Below are positions 34,487 to 43,250 of a stretch of 63,816 nt of DNA, piece after piece. Source of the DNA: an uncultured Christensenellaceae bacterium. Its GTDB lineage: Bacteria; Bacillota; Clostridia; Christensenellales; Borkfalkiaceae. How positions within the stretch are numbered: position 1 is the stretch's first letter; every line of letters starts with the position of its first letter. The stretch spans positions 1-63,816 of the forward strand of contig CAJUOV010000011.1 of NCBI GenBank assembly GCA_910588695.1, in the 5' to 3' direction. The notes beneath the pieces were generated by a model. The model was not told the origin of the DNA. It did not search any database and worked only from the letters and a program-made list of their open reading frames with translations. Both the position numbers and the translations under genes were made by a program.

Positions 34487-35209
34487 TCAGCAAATTTTGA
34501 TGATATCGGTATCGTCGAGCCCGTGCAGAAAATCCGGAATTTCAAAACCGTTATCGGTTCTGTTTGCGTCCTCTTCTATCCGATCGGTTTTTTCAGACTG
34601 TTTTACCGGCTTTGCTTTTTTATCTTCTTCCCCGTCTTCCTTTTCACGATATTCGTCCCGCGCATACAGATAGCTGTCGCGGTCGGCGTCTTTTTTAATC
34701 GCTTTCATGAGCACATCATAATCGGGCAAATCGGCAAGCGACTTCAATCGGAATCGTTTTAAGAATTCGTCTGTCGTTGCAAATAATACAGGTCGCCCTA
34801 CGGCATCTTTTCGTCCGCAAGGCTCGATAAGTTTAAGCTCTAAAAGCGCGTTAACAGCATAATCGCTATTGAGTCCGCGTAAAATCTCGATTTCGGTCCG
34901 TGTAATCGGCTGTTTGTATGCGATAATCGCCGCGCATTCAAGAATGGTACGTGTAAGCTCTTTTTCACGGATTGGATTCAAAACGGCTTCAACTTCACTT
35001 TTATAGGCAGGATTCGACCCGAGTTGGGCTTTATGATTGAATTCAAGAAGTTGAATTCCGCCTTCTTCGCCGTATTTTTCTTTCAGCTCATTAATTGCTT
35101 TCCGTAATTCCCGCGTCGTCAATGAAAGTTTTTCGCAAATATCGGAAAAGGCAACCGCTTTGCCGGAAGCAAACAGAATCGCTTCAATTATATTCGTCAA
35201 TTTCTCCAA
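34487..35209 (-). CDS. scpB: Segregation and condensation protein B
   Basis: 240 residues, longer than the usual ~190-200. The tandem winged-helix domains occupy ~1-170 (NIIEAILFASGKAV; ILECAAIIAYKQPITRTEIEILRG; GRKDAVGRPVLFATTDEFLKRF). An acidic, Lys/Glu-rich tail follows (~175-230). ScpB dimers bind ScpA and regulate the SMC condensin. The start overlaps scpA by 26 bp. Confidence 0.94.
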   Translation of the reverse strand: MEKLTNIIEAILFASGKAVAFSDICEKLSLTTRELRKAINELKEKYGEEGGIQLLEFNHKAQLGSNPAYKSEVEAVLNPIREKELTRTILECAAIIAYKQPITRTEIEILRGLNSDYAVNALLELKLIEPCGRKDAVGRPVLFATTDEFLKRFRLKSLADLPDYDVLMKAIKKDADRDSYLYARDEYREKEDGEEDKKAKPVKQSEKTDRIEEDANRTDNGFEIPDFLHGLDDTDIIKIC

Positions 35210-36014
35210 GAGAAACCTCCTTGTCCCTGTCGGGGTTCAAATAGATTTTTATCGTGCCGAAAACAGTGCTCTGTTCAACGCGCAAAAATTGATGTTTCAG
35301 TAATTCGAGCATAGCCTGAAAGGTTGTAATGATTTCTGCTTTGGTATAATCTTTTGTAAATAATTCTTCGAATTCGATTTCTTCCCGAGATTCGAGACTC
35401 TCCAAAATAAATGTTACTTTCTGCGAAACCGTGTGCTCATCGCGCGGAATTTCACGAACTTCTTTGCTTACCGCTGCACTCTCACGTTTGATAAGAAGCG
35501 CAGAAAAAGCGGAAAGCAATCCGTCCAATGTCAGTTTGTCCATCGAAAACACAGTCTTGGTTTCGCCGACATTCTTGTCAGGTTGCTTAAAAAAGTATCC
35601 GATCGTTTCAAGTTCTTTGAGTTTTACGACTTCCTCTTTGATCCGCTTATATTCTTCGACCGCCTGTATGATCGCCGCTTTTTCCGCTTCGATTTCCGCT
35701 TCGATTTCGGGATCCTGCTGTAGATTCGGTACAAGTGCCTGCGCTTTGATTTTCAGAATACTTGCAACGATATTGAGATATGCGGCTACTTTGTCAACAT
35801 CAAGATAGGCGAGTCCCTTCATATATCCGAGGAACTGTTCCGTTACCTGAGACACGAATATGTCACGAACTTCGATTTCCTCTTTGTTGATCAAATACAG
35901 GAGTAAATCGATCGGACCTTCGAAATTGGAAAGTACGGTCGTGTAGTCGACTTCGGATTCAAACTGTTCTCTGTTTACCACGGTATAATCCTCCACGAAA
36001 CGCCGATCTTCCAT
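35184..36014 (-). CDS. scpA: Segregation and condensation protein A (kleisin)
   Basis: 276 residues from the ATG at 36014, which has GGGGA upstream; an ATG at 36080 is possible but further inside the M50 gene. The kleisin N-domain block NFEGPIDLLLYLINKEEIEVRDI is clear, with a central coiled region (EAEIEAEKAAIIQAVEEYKRI) and a C-terminal winged helix. ScpA links the two SMC heads. It overlaps the upstream protease gene by about 40 bp, so translation is probably coupled. Confidence 0.93.
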   Translation of the reverse strand: MEDRRFVEDYTVVNREQFESEVDYTTVLSNFEGPIDLLLYLINKEEIEVRDIFVSQVTEQFLGYMKGLAYLDVDKVAAYLNIVASILKIKAQALVPNLQQDPEIEAEIEAEKAAIIQAVEEYKRIKEEVVKLKELETIGYFFKQPDKNVGETKTVFSMDKLTLDGLLSAFSALLIKRESAAVSKEVREIPRDEHTVSQKVTFILESLESREEIEFEELFTKDYTKAEIITTFQAMLELLKHQFLRVEQSTVFGTIKIYLNPDRDKEVSLGEIDEYN

Positions 36015-36724
36015 GGAATCAGTCCCCAGAGCGCCGAAATCGGATAACCGAAAATATTCGTCGCAAATTTCATGATCCAACCGAGTATATTCATATAATC
36101 CATAACCATCGCTCCTGTCTGACCGATGATTTCCGCACCGAGATAATCTGTGAAAATTCTGCAGATAAAACTTTCTATAATCAGAAACAACAAAATATAA
36201 TAACCGTATTTACGCAGGAACCGATAAACTTTTCCGTGTTTTTTGCTGCACGCTTCCACGATTCTGAACCCGTCGAGAGGATATAAAGGTAAAAGATTGA
36301 ATACGCAGAAAGATAAACTGTAGGCAAAAAGGCAGTACGTCAGATTGAACAAAAATTCAGACAGTACGGGAACTTGTACATAGTTCAATACTACAAGAAA
36401 AATCGGAAACGTTATGAACGCCATCAGATAATTCATAATAATCCCCGCACTTGCGGTAAAAGCAAGCCCGCGACGATAATGTTTGAAATTGTCCGGATTG
36501 ATCGGAACGGGTTTTGCCCAACCGAATCCGACGAGCGTGAAGCATATAAGTCCGATCGGATCAAAATGCCGCAACGGATTCAGCGAAAGCCTTCCGTTCC
36601 ATTTCGGAGTGGGATCGCCCGAGCGATAAGCGGCAAATGCGTGCGCAAACTCGTGAAAGGTCAGCACGACCGTCACGGCGAGAAAACTCGCTACCAGTTC
36701 CAAAATTTTGTTCAAATAATCCAA
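35975..36724 (-). CDS. M50 (site-2) family membrane protease
   Basis: 249 residues with about six hydrophobic segments. The zinc-binding HEFAH motif (TFHEFAHAFAAYRSGD) is near residue 25 and the second metal motif is NLLPLYPLDGFR. This matches the short YwhC-like site-2 proteases next to scpA in many Firmicutes. The substrate is unknown. It lies 21 bp downstream of lysA and overlaps scpA. Confidence 0.92.
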   Translation of the reverse strand: MDYLNKILELVASFLAVTVVLTFHEFAHAFAAYRSGDPTPKWNGRLSLNPLRHFDPIGLICFTLVGFGWAKPVPINPDNFKHYRRGLAFTASAGIIMNYLMAFITFPIFLVVLNYVQVPVLSEFLFNLTYCLFAYSLSFCVFNLLPLYPLDGFRIVEACSKKHGKVYRFLRKYGYYILLFLIIESFICRIFTDYLGAEIIGQTGAMVMDYMNILGWIMKFATNIFGYPISALWGLIPWKIGVSWRIIPW

Positions 36725-36745
36725 TGCAATACCTATGAATGAATT

Positions 36746-38062
36746 TTATTTTAATGAGTCCGGAATAACGTCGTTCCGAATCAAATCGTAGTAGCTTTGC
36801 GGTCTTACAAGATATTCCGCCAATCCGTCTTTTACAAGAATGACCGGCGGAATCAAATTTCGGTTATAATTGCTCGCCATGGAATAATGATATGCTCCCG
36901 TTGAAAAAACCGCAATAATATCGCCGATTTTCGCTTTGGGAAGATTAAAGTTTTCTCCGATCAGATCTCCGCTTTCACAGCATTTTCCCGCAATCGAGAC
37001 AAACTCGGTCGCCTCTTCCCCTGCGCGGTTTGCAATGACTGCTTCATATCTAGAGCCGTACAGACAATATCTGGGACTCTCGAACATACCGCCGTCCACG
37101 GCAAGATATTTTTTGATCCCTTTGATTTCTTTAATCGCGCCGACAGTATAGAGCGTAATACCTGCTTCCCCGACGATAGAACGCCCCGGTTCGATGCAGA
37201 GATACGGACGCTTCAAAGAATGTTTACTACATTCGTTCTTAACCGATTCGATTAGGGTTTTGACAAAATCCGCATAATCGGAAAAATCCATTTCGGGATC
37301 TTGTTTATTATAATGGATACCGTATCCGCCTCCGAGATTTAACACTTTTGTTTCAAAAGAATATTTGTTTTTCAACATTGCAAGGAAAGAAAAACATTTT
37401 TGCGCAGCAATAACAAAACTCTGTTTTTCAAATATCTGCGAACCGATATGGCAGTGGAATCCTTTCAGAAACAAATTCGGTTTATTCAATAATGCAACAA
37501 CCGTCTCTTCGGCAGAGCCGTCCGCCACCGAAAATCCGAATTTCGAATCGGGCGTCGCCGTCTGAACAAAAGCGTGCGTATGCGCTTCTACACCGGGATT
37601 AATCCGAAGAAGAATATTCTGCTTTATATTTAGTTTCTCGGCTAACTCATCGAGCATATCCGCTTCCGACAACGAATCGACAACAATATAGCCTACGCCG
37701 CTCTCCAATGCAAGAGATAATTCGCTCTTCAGCTTATTATTTCCGTGCATCATAATTTTATCGGCGGGGAATCCCGCCTTTAACGCCGTATACAATTCTC
37801 CGCCGGAAACAACGTCAGCCCCCAATCCTTCGCTGTTTGTGATTGCATAAATGCCCATGCAGGAAAACGCTTTTGAAGCATACAGAACGATTCCATTCCC
37901 GTCATACTCATTTTCGAGAGTTTCGCGGTACGTCCTCATCATTTTACGGATATAATTTTCGTCGTAGACATAAAGCGGCGTGCCGAACTTTTCTGCAAGC
38001 TCTATAGTATCGGCTCCGCCGATTTCAAGCCGTCCTTTTTCGTTGACCTTTTTTACGAACAT
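36746..38062 (-). CDS. lysA: Diaminopimelate decarboxylase
   Basis: 438 residues. The PLP lysine lies in VLYASKAFSCMGIY. HCHIGSQIF, NLGGGYGIHY, EPGRSIVGEAG and the C-terminal AGKCCESGD (active-site Cys from the partner subunit) complete the fold III decarboxylase pattern. It makes L-lysine from meso-diaminopimelate. A consensus promoter and AGAGGC Shine-Dalgarno are in front. No lysine riboswitch is visible, as the leader is only about 20-25 nt. It probably begins the lysA-M50-scpA-scpB-ytfI-ytfJ-dacB-rluB operon. Confidence 0.96.
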   Translation of the reverse strand: MFVKKVNEKGRLEIGGADTIELAEKFGTPLYVYDENYIRKMMRTYRETLENEYDGNGIVLYASKAFSCMGIYAITNSEGLGADVVSGGELYTALKAGFPADKIMMHGNNKLKSELSLALESGVGYIVVDSLSEADMLDELAEKLNIKQNILLRINPGVEAHTHAFVQTATPDSKFGFSVADGSAEETVVALLNKPNLFLKGFHCHIGSQIFEKQSFVIAAQKCFSFLAMLKNKYSFETKVLNLGGGYGIHYNKQDPEMDFSDYADFVKTLIESVKNECSKHSLKRPYLCIEPGRSIVGEAGITLYTVGAIKEIKGIKKYLAVDGGMFESPRYCLYGSRYEAVIANRAGEEATEFVSIAGKCCESGDLIGENFNLPKAKIGDIIAVFSTGAYHYSMASNYNRNLIPPVILVKDGLAEYLVRPQSYYDLIRNDVIPDSLK

Positions 38063-38090
38063 GTCTGCCTCTTATAAACTATCAAAATTT

Positions 38091-38119
38091 ATTATAACAT
38101 TTATTCAATCAACCGTCAA
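38091..38119 (-). promoter_or_regulatory. Sigma-A promoter of lysA
   Basis: Read on the minus strand: TTGACG (38119-38114), a 17-bp spacer and TATAAT (38096-38091). Its -35 element starts right after the terminator of the upstream gene. Confidence 0.87.
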
Positions 38120-38160
38120 GAAAAAAGACGCAACACCTTTGAATTTCAAATGTTACGTCT
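38120..38160 (-). terminator. Intrinsic terminator of the spoIVB-side transcript
   Basis: On the minus strand, AGACGTAACA-TTTGAA pairs with TTCAAA-GG-TGTTGCGTCT, followed by TTTTTT. It separates the second D,D-carboxypeptidase gene from lysA. Confidence 0.85.
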
Positions 38161-38194
38161 GACATAATACTATTCTAAACTATATATTTTTAAT

Positions 38195-39349
38195 TTAATT
38201 CCAGTTAATAGCCCCTTCGCGGAATGAATCCCACCAACTAATACGTTCTACCGAATCTTTTAATCTCAGCGATGTGCGAGCTATTTCCACGCCGTCCCGA
38301 TACATGACAGCCTCTCCAATCGCTTCATCCCTTGTTACAGGCGCTTTGATTTCGTTCGGATAACAGTACTCGACATTGATTCCGTCCGTACTTCCTTTTT
38401 TCGAAAACACCGACAACATCCCTTCCGAAACGATTTCGGCTTCCTTTACCTTACTTCCGCGAACGGCGACTTTTCCGACCGACTGTCCCGCTTCAAGCAC
38501 CGTCTTAGTTTCGTAAGCGGAGAAAGCATAATCAAATAACCCGCTCACTGTTTTATTTCTGCTCTTCGAGGTATCTGCTCCGATCACAACGGAAATGAGT
38601 CTCGTATCACCCCTCTTGGCCGTTGCAGCCAAGCAGAATCCCGCTTCGTTTGTAAATCCGGTTTTTCCTCCGTCGCATCCCTCATAAGCACGGATAAGTT
38701 TATTCGTATTCGTGATCGTCGTCGTTCTTCCGTCCGGATGCACAAATTCTTCCAACCACACTTTGGAAAATTCATAATACTTTTGACGCTTCAAAAGTTC
38801 CCGCATCATGAGAGAGACGTCTTTTGCGCAGGAATATTGCGGTTCCTTGGGAAGCCCCGTACAGTTGGCAAACAGCGTATTCTCAGCACCAAGCTCTTTT
38901 GCCCTGCTATTCATACGTTCTATAAATGCATTTTCCGAACCCGCCACACGCTCCGCAAGCGCCACGCAGGAATCGTTTGCCGAGCAAACCGCTACCGTCC
39001 GCATAAGATCTTCCGCCTTGTACGAGAGACCGGTATCAAGAAATACTTGCGAACCTCCCATACCCGAGGCATTTTCACTGACCGTGATTTGTTCGTCAAA
39101 ACTCAGCTCACCCCGATCCACCGCTTCAAGCGATAAAAGCAATGTCATGATTTTACACATACTTGCAATCGGAAGCCTCTTCTCTTCATTGTCGCAAAGA
39201 ACGACGGTCCCGCTTTCATAATCGCAAAGATACGCCGCCTTGCAGGGCAGTTTCTCTTCCGCTTTCGCAACGGTGATCGCTCCCCCGCCCGTAACTGCCA
39301 TACAACATGCGGCTACAACCGCCGCACCGACTGATAAATATTTTTTCAT
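38195..39349 (-). CDS. dacF: D-alanyl-D-alanine carboxypeptidase (PBP5/DacF-like)
   Basis: 384 residues from the ATG at 39349; a longer in-frame extension upstream would be Phe/Arg-rich and lies across the SpoIIM-like gene. A signal peptide covers ~1-30 (VGAAVVAACCMAV ... VAKAEE). Motifs are SxxK (IASMCKIMTL), SxN (CSANDSC) and KTG (GGKTGFTN). The last ~100 residues match the PBP5 C-terminal domain, so this one is full length, unlike the dacB paralogue at 32561. It cleaves terminal D-Ala from peptidoglycan stems. It follows spoIVB and a SpoIIM-like gene, so a sporulation (DacF) role is plausible. Confidence 0.9.
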   Translation of the reverse strand: MKKYLSVGAAVVAACCMAVTGGGAITVAKAEEKLPCKAAYLCDYESGTVVLCDNEEKRLPIASMCKIMTLLLSLEAVDRGELSFDEQITVSENASGMGGSQVFLDTGLSYKAEDLMRTVAVCSANDSCVALAERVAGSENAFIERMNSRAKELGAENTLFANCTGLPKEPQYSCAKDVSLMMRELLKRQKYYEFSKVWLEEFVHPDGRTTTITNTNKLIRAYEGCDGGKTGFTNEAGFCLAATAKRGDTRLISVVIGADTSKSRNKTVSGLFDYAFSAYETKTVLEAGQSVGKVAVRGSKVKEAEIVSEGMLSVFSKKGSTDGINVEYCYPNEIKAPVTRDEAIGEAVMYRDGVEIARTSLRLKDSVERISWWDSFREGAINWN

Positions 39350-39386
39350 ACTTTCAGTTTGTACAGTTTTGCCAAAAATACTCTTG

Positions 39387-39986
39387 TTACAAAATATTTC
39401 CCACAGAGTGAAAAAGTATGAGAAGCAATATTGTTTCCGCAACGCATACGATTGCGGTAAAAATAAGAAGAATCGCAAAATCTTTGAACAGCAGTCTGAA
39501 ATCTTTTTTTCCGAAATGAAAACAAAACGCTCGGGAAAACGAAAGAGAGACCGCCGCAAGAAAAATGCAATCAAACATTATATGTACGGGAAAATAAAAC
39601 GCAATCGCGATAAGCGCACCCGTCATGCGATAAACCGAGAAAAATATCGCAAGACTTCCGCCGAACGTATAAGAGCGAAAAACGATCACGATCGGAGTAA
39701 TGACCAAACCGACGGGATGAATGCCCGCAACAAGCAGAAGCGCCATTATCAGCGTATGCTCTGCGATCCTTTCGAGAAAAATCAAAAACACGCTGCGATC
39801 GGTAAAGCAAACGCTTCCGATAAAACTTTCGCAACGGTTCAGATGATAGTCATATATTGCGGGCGTTTTGATAAACACGATTCCGAGAATCGTTCCTGCC
39901 AAAAATAAGACGGTGTAAATAATCAATACGATCTTTTTTTCAAGCGCACGCCCGAAACATTCTTTTACCGGTAAAAGAAGCCTCAT
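39387..39986 (-). CDS. SpoIIM-like polytopic membrane protein
   Basis: 199 residues with about five hydrophobic segments: ~20-42 (VLIIYTVLFLAGTILGIVFI), ~77-97, ~98-118, ~122-145 and ~172-193. Size, helix number and the pattern of one helix, an extracytoplasmic loop and then a helix bundle resemble SpoIIM, part of the DMP machinery that thins peptidoglycan during engulfment. Sequence similarity by eye is weak, so the call rests on topology and on its place between spoIVB and a D,D-carboxypeptidase gene. It could be another sporulation membrane protein. Confidence 0.5.
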   Translation of the reverse strand: MRLLLPVKECFGRALEKKIVLIIYTVLFLAGTILGIVFIKTPAIYDYHLNRCESFIGSVCFTDRSVFLIFLERIAEHTLIMALLLVAGIHPVGLVITPIVIVFRSYTFGGSLAIFFSVYRMTGALIAIAFYFPVHIMFDCIFLAAVSLSFSRAFCFHFGKKDFRLLFKDFAILLIFTAIVCVAETILLLILFHSVGNIL

Positions 39987-40021
39987 ATTTTATTATATGT
40001 GACTTCTTCCGACAAATTCAT

Positions 40022-41029
40022 TCAATTTTCCAACATTTTTTCAATCCCTATTCCGTATCCCCTTGTAGGATCGTTCAAGAAAACATGCGTCACGGCGCCG
40101 ATCAGTTTACCGTTTTGCACGATGGGACTTCCGCTCATACCCTGCACAATGCCGCCCGTTTCGTCAATCAAACGTTCATCGGTAATTTTAATCACGAAAT
40201 TTTTATTGTCTTTTTGATTCGCATCAACTTTTACGATAGAAATTTGATATTCCTGGGGACATATTCCGTCTACGGTAGAGTAAATACACGCTTTCCCGAT
40301 TTTCGCTTCCGAAACAGGAGCCGCTTCTACCGTCTTAATATGCGAGAAGTCGTAATTTTTATCGAACGTACCGTATAAACCGTCTTCGCATACCTTATCG
40401 GCAGACGCAAGCGGTTTATCGTTCATGAACAGCCCGCGTAATTCTCCCGCCCGTCCGCGCGTACCTTTATTCACGCCGACAATACTGCACAAATACACTT
40501 TTGAATCAGCTATTCCGAGTTCCGAGAAATTTTCGGTCGATACGGAATGCCCCAATGAGCCGAACCGAAGCGTCTGTTTATTGATATAAGTCACCGTTCC
40601 GATTCCCGTTAAAGTATCTCGTATCAGAACTCCTATTTTATATTTCCCCGTTTTTGCATCTTTGACAGGCGTTACTTCCGTTTCGGCAGTCTCGCCGTTT
40701 CTTTTGACTGTAAGTTTAATCGGATTCCCTTTGCTCCGCTCCAACGCAGCATTCAGTTCCGATATATCTTTTACGCGGATATCGTCAACAGCCACAATAC
40801 AGTCGCCCGCCTTTATTCCTGCCTTTTCCGCCGGACGAAACAATCCGTCCTGCGCCGAAACGTCGTTCAGCCCGATGACTTCCGCCCCTCCCTGTGACAG
40901 TGTAAATCCCGCAGGCATTCCCCCGAGATAGTATTCGCACCCTGCGGCATCGACCTTCGTACTTGTTCCGCTGCAAAAAAAACATGCCGCAAATAACAAT
41001 GCCGTAAGAAAAAAATAACGTTTACGCAT
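40022..41029 (-). CDS. spoIVB: SpoIVB intramembrane-signalling serine peptidase
   Basis: 335 residues. An N-terminal signal anchor (~5-25) is followed by a PDZ domain (about 50-130; AGIKAGDCIVAVDDIRVKD) and the S55 peptidase domain with GSLGHSV (His) and GMSGSPI (Ser around residues 299-301). SpoIVB is secreted from the forespore into the intermembrane space and triggers pro-sigma-K processing. CGGAGG precedes the ATG. The start codon lies in a strong hairpin followed by a T run (see 41009-41070). In most Firmicutes spo0A follows this gene; here a SpoIIM-like gene does. Confidence 0.93.
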   Translation of the reverse strand: MRKRYFFLTALLFAACFFCSGTSTKVDAAGCEYYLGGMPAGFTLSQGGAEVIGLNDVSAQDGLFRPAEKAGIKAGDCIVAVDDIRVKDISELNAALERSKGNPIKLTVKRNGETAETEVTPVKDAKTGKYKIGVLIRDTLTGIGTVTYINKQTLRFGSLGHSVSTENFSELGIADSKVYLCSIVGVNKGTRGRAGELRGLFMNDKPLASADKVCEDGLYGTFDKNYDFSHIKTVEAAPVSEAKIGKACIYSTVDGICPQEYQISIVKVDANQKDNKNFVIKITDERLIDETGGIVQGMSGSPIVQNGKLIGAVTHVFLNDPTRGYGIGIEKMLEN

Positions 41030-41070
41030 CCAAACCTCCGATGATACATCAGTTAGATTGCGTAAACGTT
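41009..41070 (-). promoter_or_regulatory. Terminator-like hairpin across the spoIVB start codon
   Basis: On the transcript strand AACGTTTACGCA (41070-41059) pairs perfectly with TGCGTAAACGTT (41028-41017), a 12-bp stem with a 30-nt loop. The 3' arm covers the last two bases of the ATG and codons 2-4; the Shine-Dalgarno is in the loop. A run of seven T (41015-41009) follows the stem after one A. It could end read-through from recN or block initiation. Confidence 0.6.
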
Positions 41071-41089
41071 TGACGAATATACGTTTCCT

Positions 41090-42781
41090 TTACAGGGAGT
41101 TTTTGTAAACCGCAGCAGTCTGTAACATTTCTTCCGCATGTTTGATAGAAAGCAGACTTTCATCGCCCCCGATCAATCGGGCAATTTCTTTGATCCGATC
41201 CCCTTCTTTGACTTCGCTCAAATATGTTTTGGTGGAACCCTCCTCTTCTCTCTTTTCAATCAAGAATTGTTTATCCGCAAACGATGCAATTTGCGCTGAA
41301 TGCGTAACCGCAATAATTTGTACGTCTTTTGCGATCTTTACAAACTTTTCCCCCATAACGCGCGCGGTTTTTCCGCCGATCCCCGCGTCAATTTCATCAA
41401 AAATATAAGTTCCGATACTTCCAACCGCCGAAAGCTGCGTTTTTACCGCAAGCATAAATCGACTCATTTCTCCGCCGCTGATAATTTTCCCGAGTTCCTT
41501 AGGAGGCTCTCCTGCGTTAGCGGAAAACAGAAAACGCATTTTATCGAGACCGTTCATCCCTGCATTCTGTACATTTTCCGACGAAAACCCGTCGAATTGC
41601 GTCTGAAAACATGCCGAACCGATATTCAAAGTCTTTAATTCATCCGTCACTCGGCGGGTAAAATTTTCGGCGGCTTCTTTTCGCATGGTCGAAAGCCTTA
41701 AACAGCTTTGATAAATTTTTTCATTAACGTCTATGAGTTCCCCGCCGAGAATCAAAAGCCTTTCTTCACTTTCGGTCAGTAAAGCATAATCCTCGCATGC
41801 TTTTTTATAAAAAGCCTGAACCTCGGCATAGGTCGCGCCGTATTTCTTTTTAAGCGCCTTGTATTCATCGAGACGGGCTTCCGTGCGTTCGAGTTCAATC
41901 CTGTCAAAGTCAAGCTCTCCGTCATATTCTTCCGCGACGGCTGACACATCCGAGAGTTCCGCCAAAATATTTTCAAGACGGGCAGATAGTTCTTCGTATT
42001 TATTATCGTAGCGTACAATGGAATTGAGCGCACGGCGCGCAGAATGAAGCGCGTCGATACAGCCCCCGTCCGACACAAGCGAATGACGGGCGCAACAAAT
42101 ACCGTCTTTGATCCGTTCCGCATTCATACCGATGTTGCGCAACCGATTCAACTCTTCTTCTTCGCCCTCTTTCAGTTTTGCCCGCTCGATTTCGTCGATC
42201 TGATATTTGAGAATATCCGTCCTTCGGTTGCGTTCCGCCTCATCGCCCCCCAAAGAATCGATTTCACCTTGTATCTTCCTGCGTTTTTCAAGCAGCGCCG
42301 CCAATTCTCCTTTTTCCAAACGCACTTGCTTCCCCGCAATTGAATCCAAAAGTTTCAGTTGATTGGACTCGTTTATCAAATAAAAATGATCGCTCTGCCC
42401 GTGAATATCCACAAGACAAGCGCTGACGCGGCGCAGCATGGCGACGGTTACTGCACATCCGTTTATCCTTAAACTGCTCTTTCCGTCCCGCGTAAATTTT
42501 CGGAAGACGATCAAAGTATCGTCTCCTTCCACGCCCATATCTTCCAGTTCCCGCAAAATTTCTTTGTCAATATTTTCAAATTCGGCGCAGACGGAACACT
42601 CCTCTTTCCCGAACCGTATCAGCGACTTATCGGCCTTTGCACCCAAAACAAAATCAATGGAATCGAGAATAACGGATTTTCCCGCACCCGTTTCACCCGA
42701 AAGCGCATTGAAACCCTCGGCAAATTCCAATTCGGCAAATTCGATTAATGCAATATTTTGTATCGTTATCTTCCGTAACAT
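41090..42781 (-). CDS. recN: DNA repair ATPase RecN
   Basis: 563 residues. The SMC-like N-terminal head begins MLRKITIQNIALIEFAELEF with Walker A GETGAGKSVILDS. Long coiled-coil segments (~155-370) surround the hinge, and the C-terminal head carries ISGGEMSRFMLAVK and the Walker B region YIFDEIDAGIGGKTA. RecN acts early at DNA double-strand breaks. No SOS box is seen upstream. Gap to argR is 2 bp. Confidence 0.96.
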   Translation of the reverse strand: MLRKITIQNIALIEFAELEFAEGFNALSGETGAGKSVILDSIDFVLGAKADKSLIRFGKEECSVCAEFENIDKEILRELEDMGVEGDDTLIVFRKFTRDGKSSLRINGCAVTVAMLRRVSACLVDIHGQSDHFYLINESNQLKLLDSIAGKQVRLEKGELAALLEKRRKIQGEIDSLGGDEAERNRRTDILKYQIDEIERAKLKEGEEEELNRLRNIGMNAERIKDGICCARHSLVSDGGCIDALHSARRALNSIVRYDNKYEELSARLENILAELSDVSAVAEEYDGELDFDRIELERTEARLDEYKALKKKYGATYAEVQAFYKKACEDYALLTESEERLLILGGELIDVNEKIYQSCLRLSTMRKEAAENFTRRVTDELKTLNIGSACFQTQFDGFSSENVQNAGMNGLDKMRFLFSANAGEPPKELGKIISGGEMSRFMLAVKTQLSAVGSIGTYIFDEIDAGIGGKTARVMGEKFVKIAKDVQIIAVTHSAQIASFADKQFLIEKREEEGSTKTYLSEVKEGDRIKEIARLIGGDESLLSIKHAEEMLQTAAVYKNSL

Positions 42782-42783
42782 AA

Positions 42784-43239
42784 TTATTTTCCGACGATCT
42801 CGTTCAGGCGATTATGCACCGTCTTAGCTTTTTCGATATTTTCACATAAAGAAAATACGGTATCGTCGCCCGCAATCGTTCCGACGACTTCCGGATAATC
42901 AAGCATATCGATTACCGCTCCCGCATTCCCACCGTTTCCGTTCAATGTTTTCACGACGACGGTATTGCCGACGGTACAGATTTTTACAACGCAAGTGCGA
43001 AAGAGCGAAAGCATTTTTTCGGGAACTTGCGGTTCTTTCCATTCGGACGCAACGTAGCGATAACGTCCGCTTTCCCCCTTAGCCTTGTAGAGATGCAACT
43101 CTCTTACGTCTCGGGAAACCGTTGCCTGCGTCACTTCGAATCGCAATGCCGACAATTCCGAACATAATTCTTGTTGCGTTTCGATTTCTTTCTCTTTAAT
43201 CAGTTCCAGAATTTTTTTCTGTCTCACATTTCTCTGCAT
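42784..43239 (-). CDS. argR: Arginine repressor ArgR/AhrC
   Basis: 151 residues from the ATG at 43239 (MQRNVRQKKILELIK), the usual start; an upstream TTG at 43248 would add three residues. The winged-helix DNA-binding domain is ~1-70 (QATVSRDVRELHL) and the arginine-binding hexamer domain ~80-151 has the GxxDD-type motif as IAGDDTVF. It controls arginine genes. In Firmicutes argR commonly sits next to recN, as here. Confidence 0.95.
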   Translation of the reverse strand: MQRNVRQKKILELIKEKEIETQQELCSELSALRFEVTQATVSRDVRELHLYKAKGESGRYRYVASEWKEPQVPEKMLSLFRTCVVKICTVGNTVVVKTLNGNGGNAGAVIDMLDYPEVVGTIAGDDTVFSLCENIEKAKTVHNRLNEIVGK

Positions 43240-43250
43240 AATTTTCAACT

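Noticed and set aside
39350..39574. 75-residue extension of the second D,D-carboxypeptidase
   Set aside because: It overlaps the SpoIIM-like gene and would hide the signal peptide; the ATG at 39349 gives a typical signal sequence.
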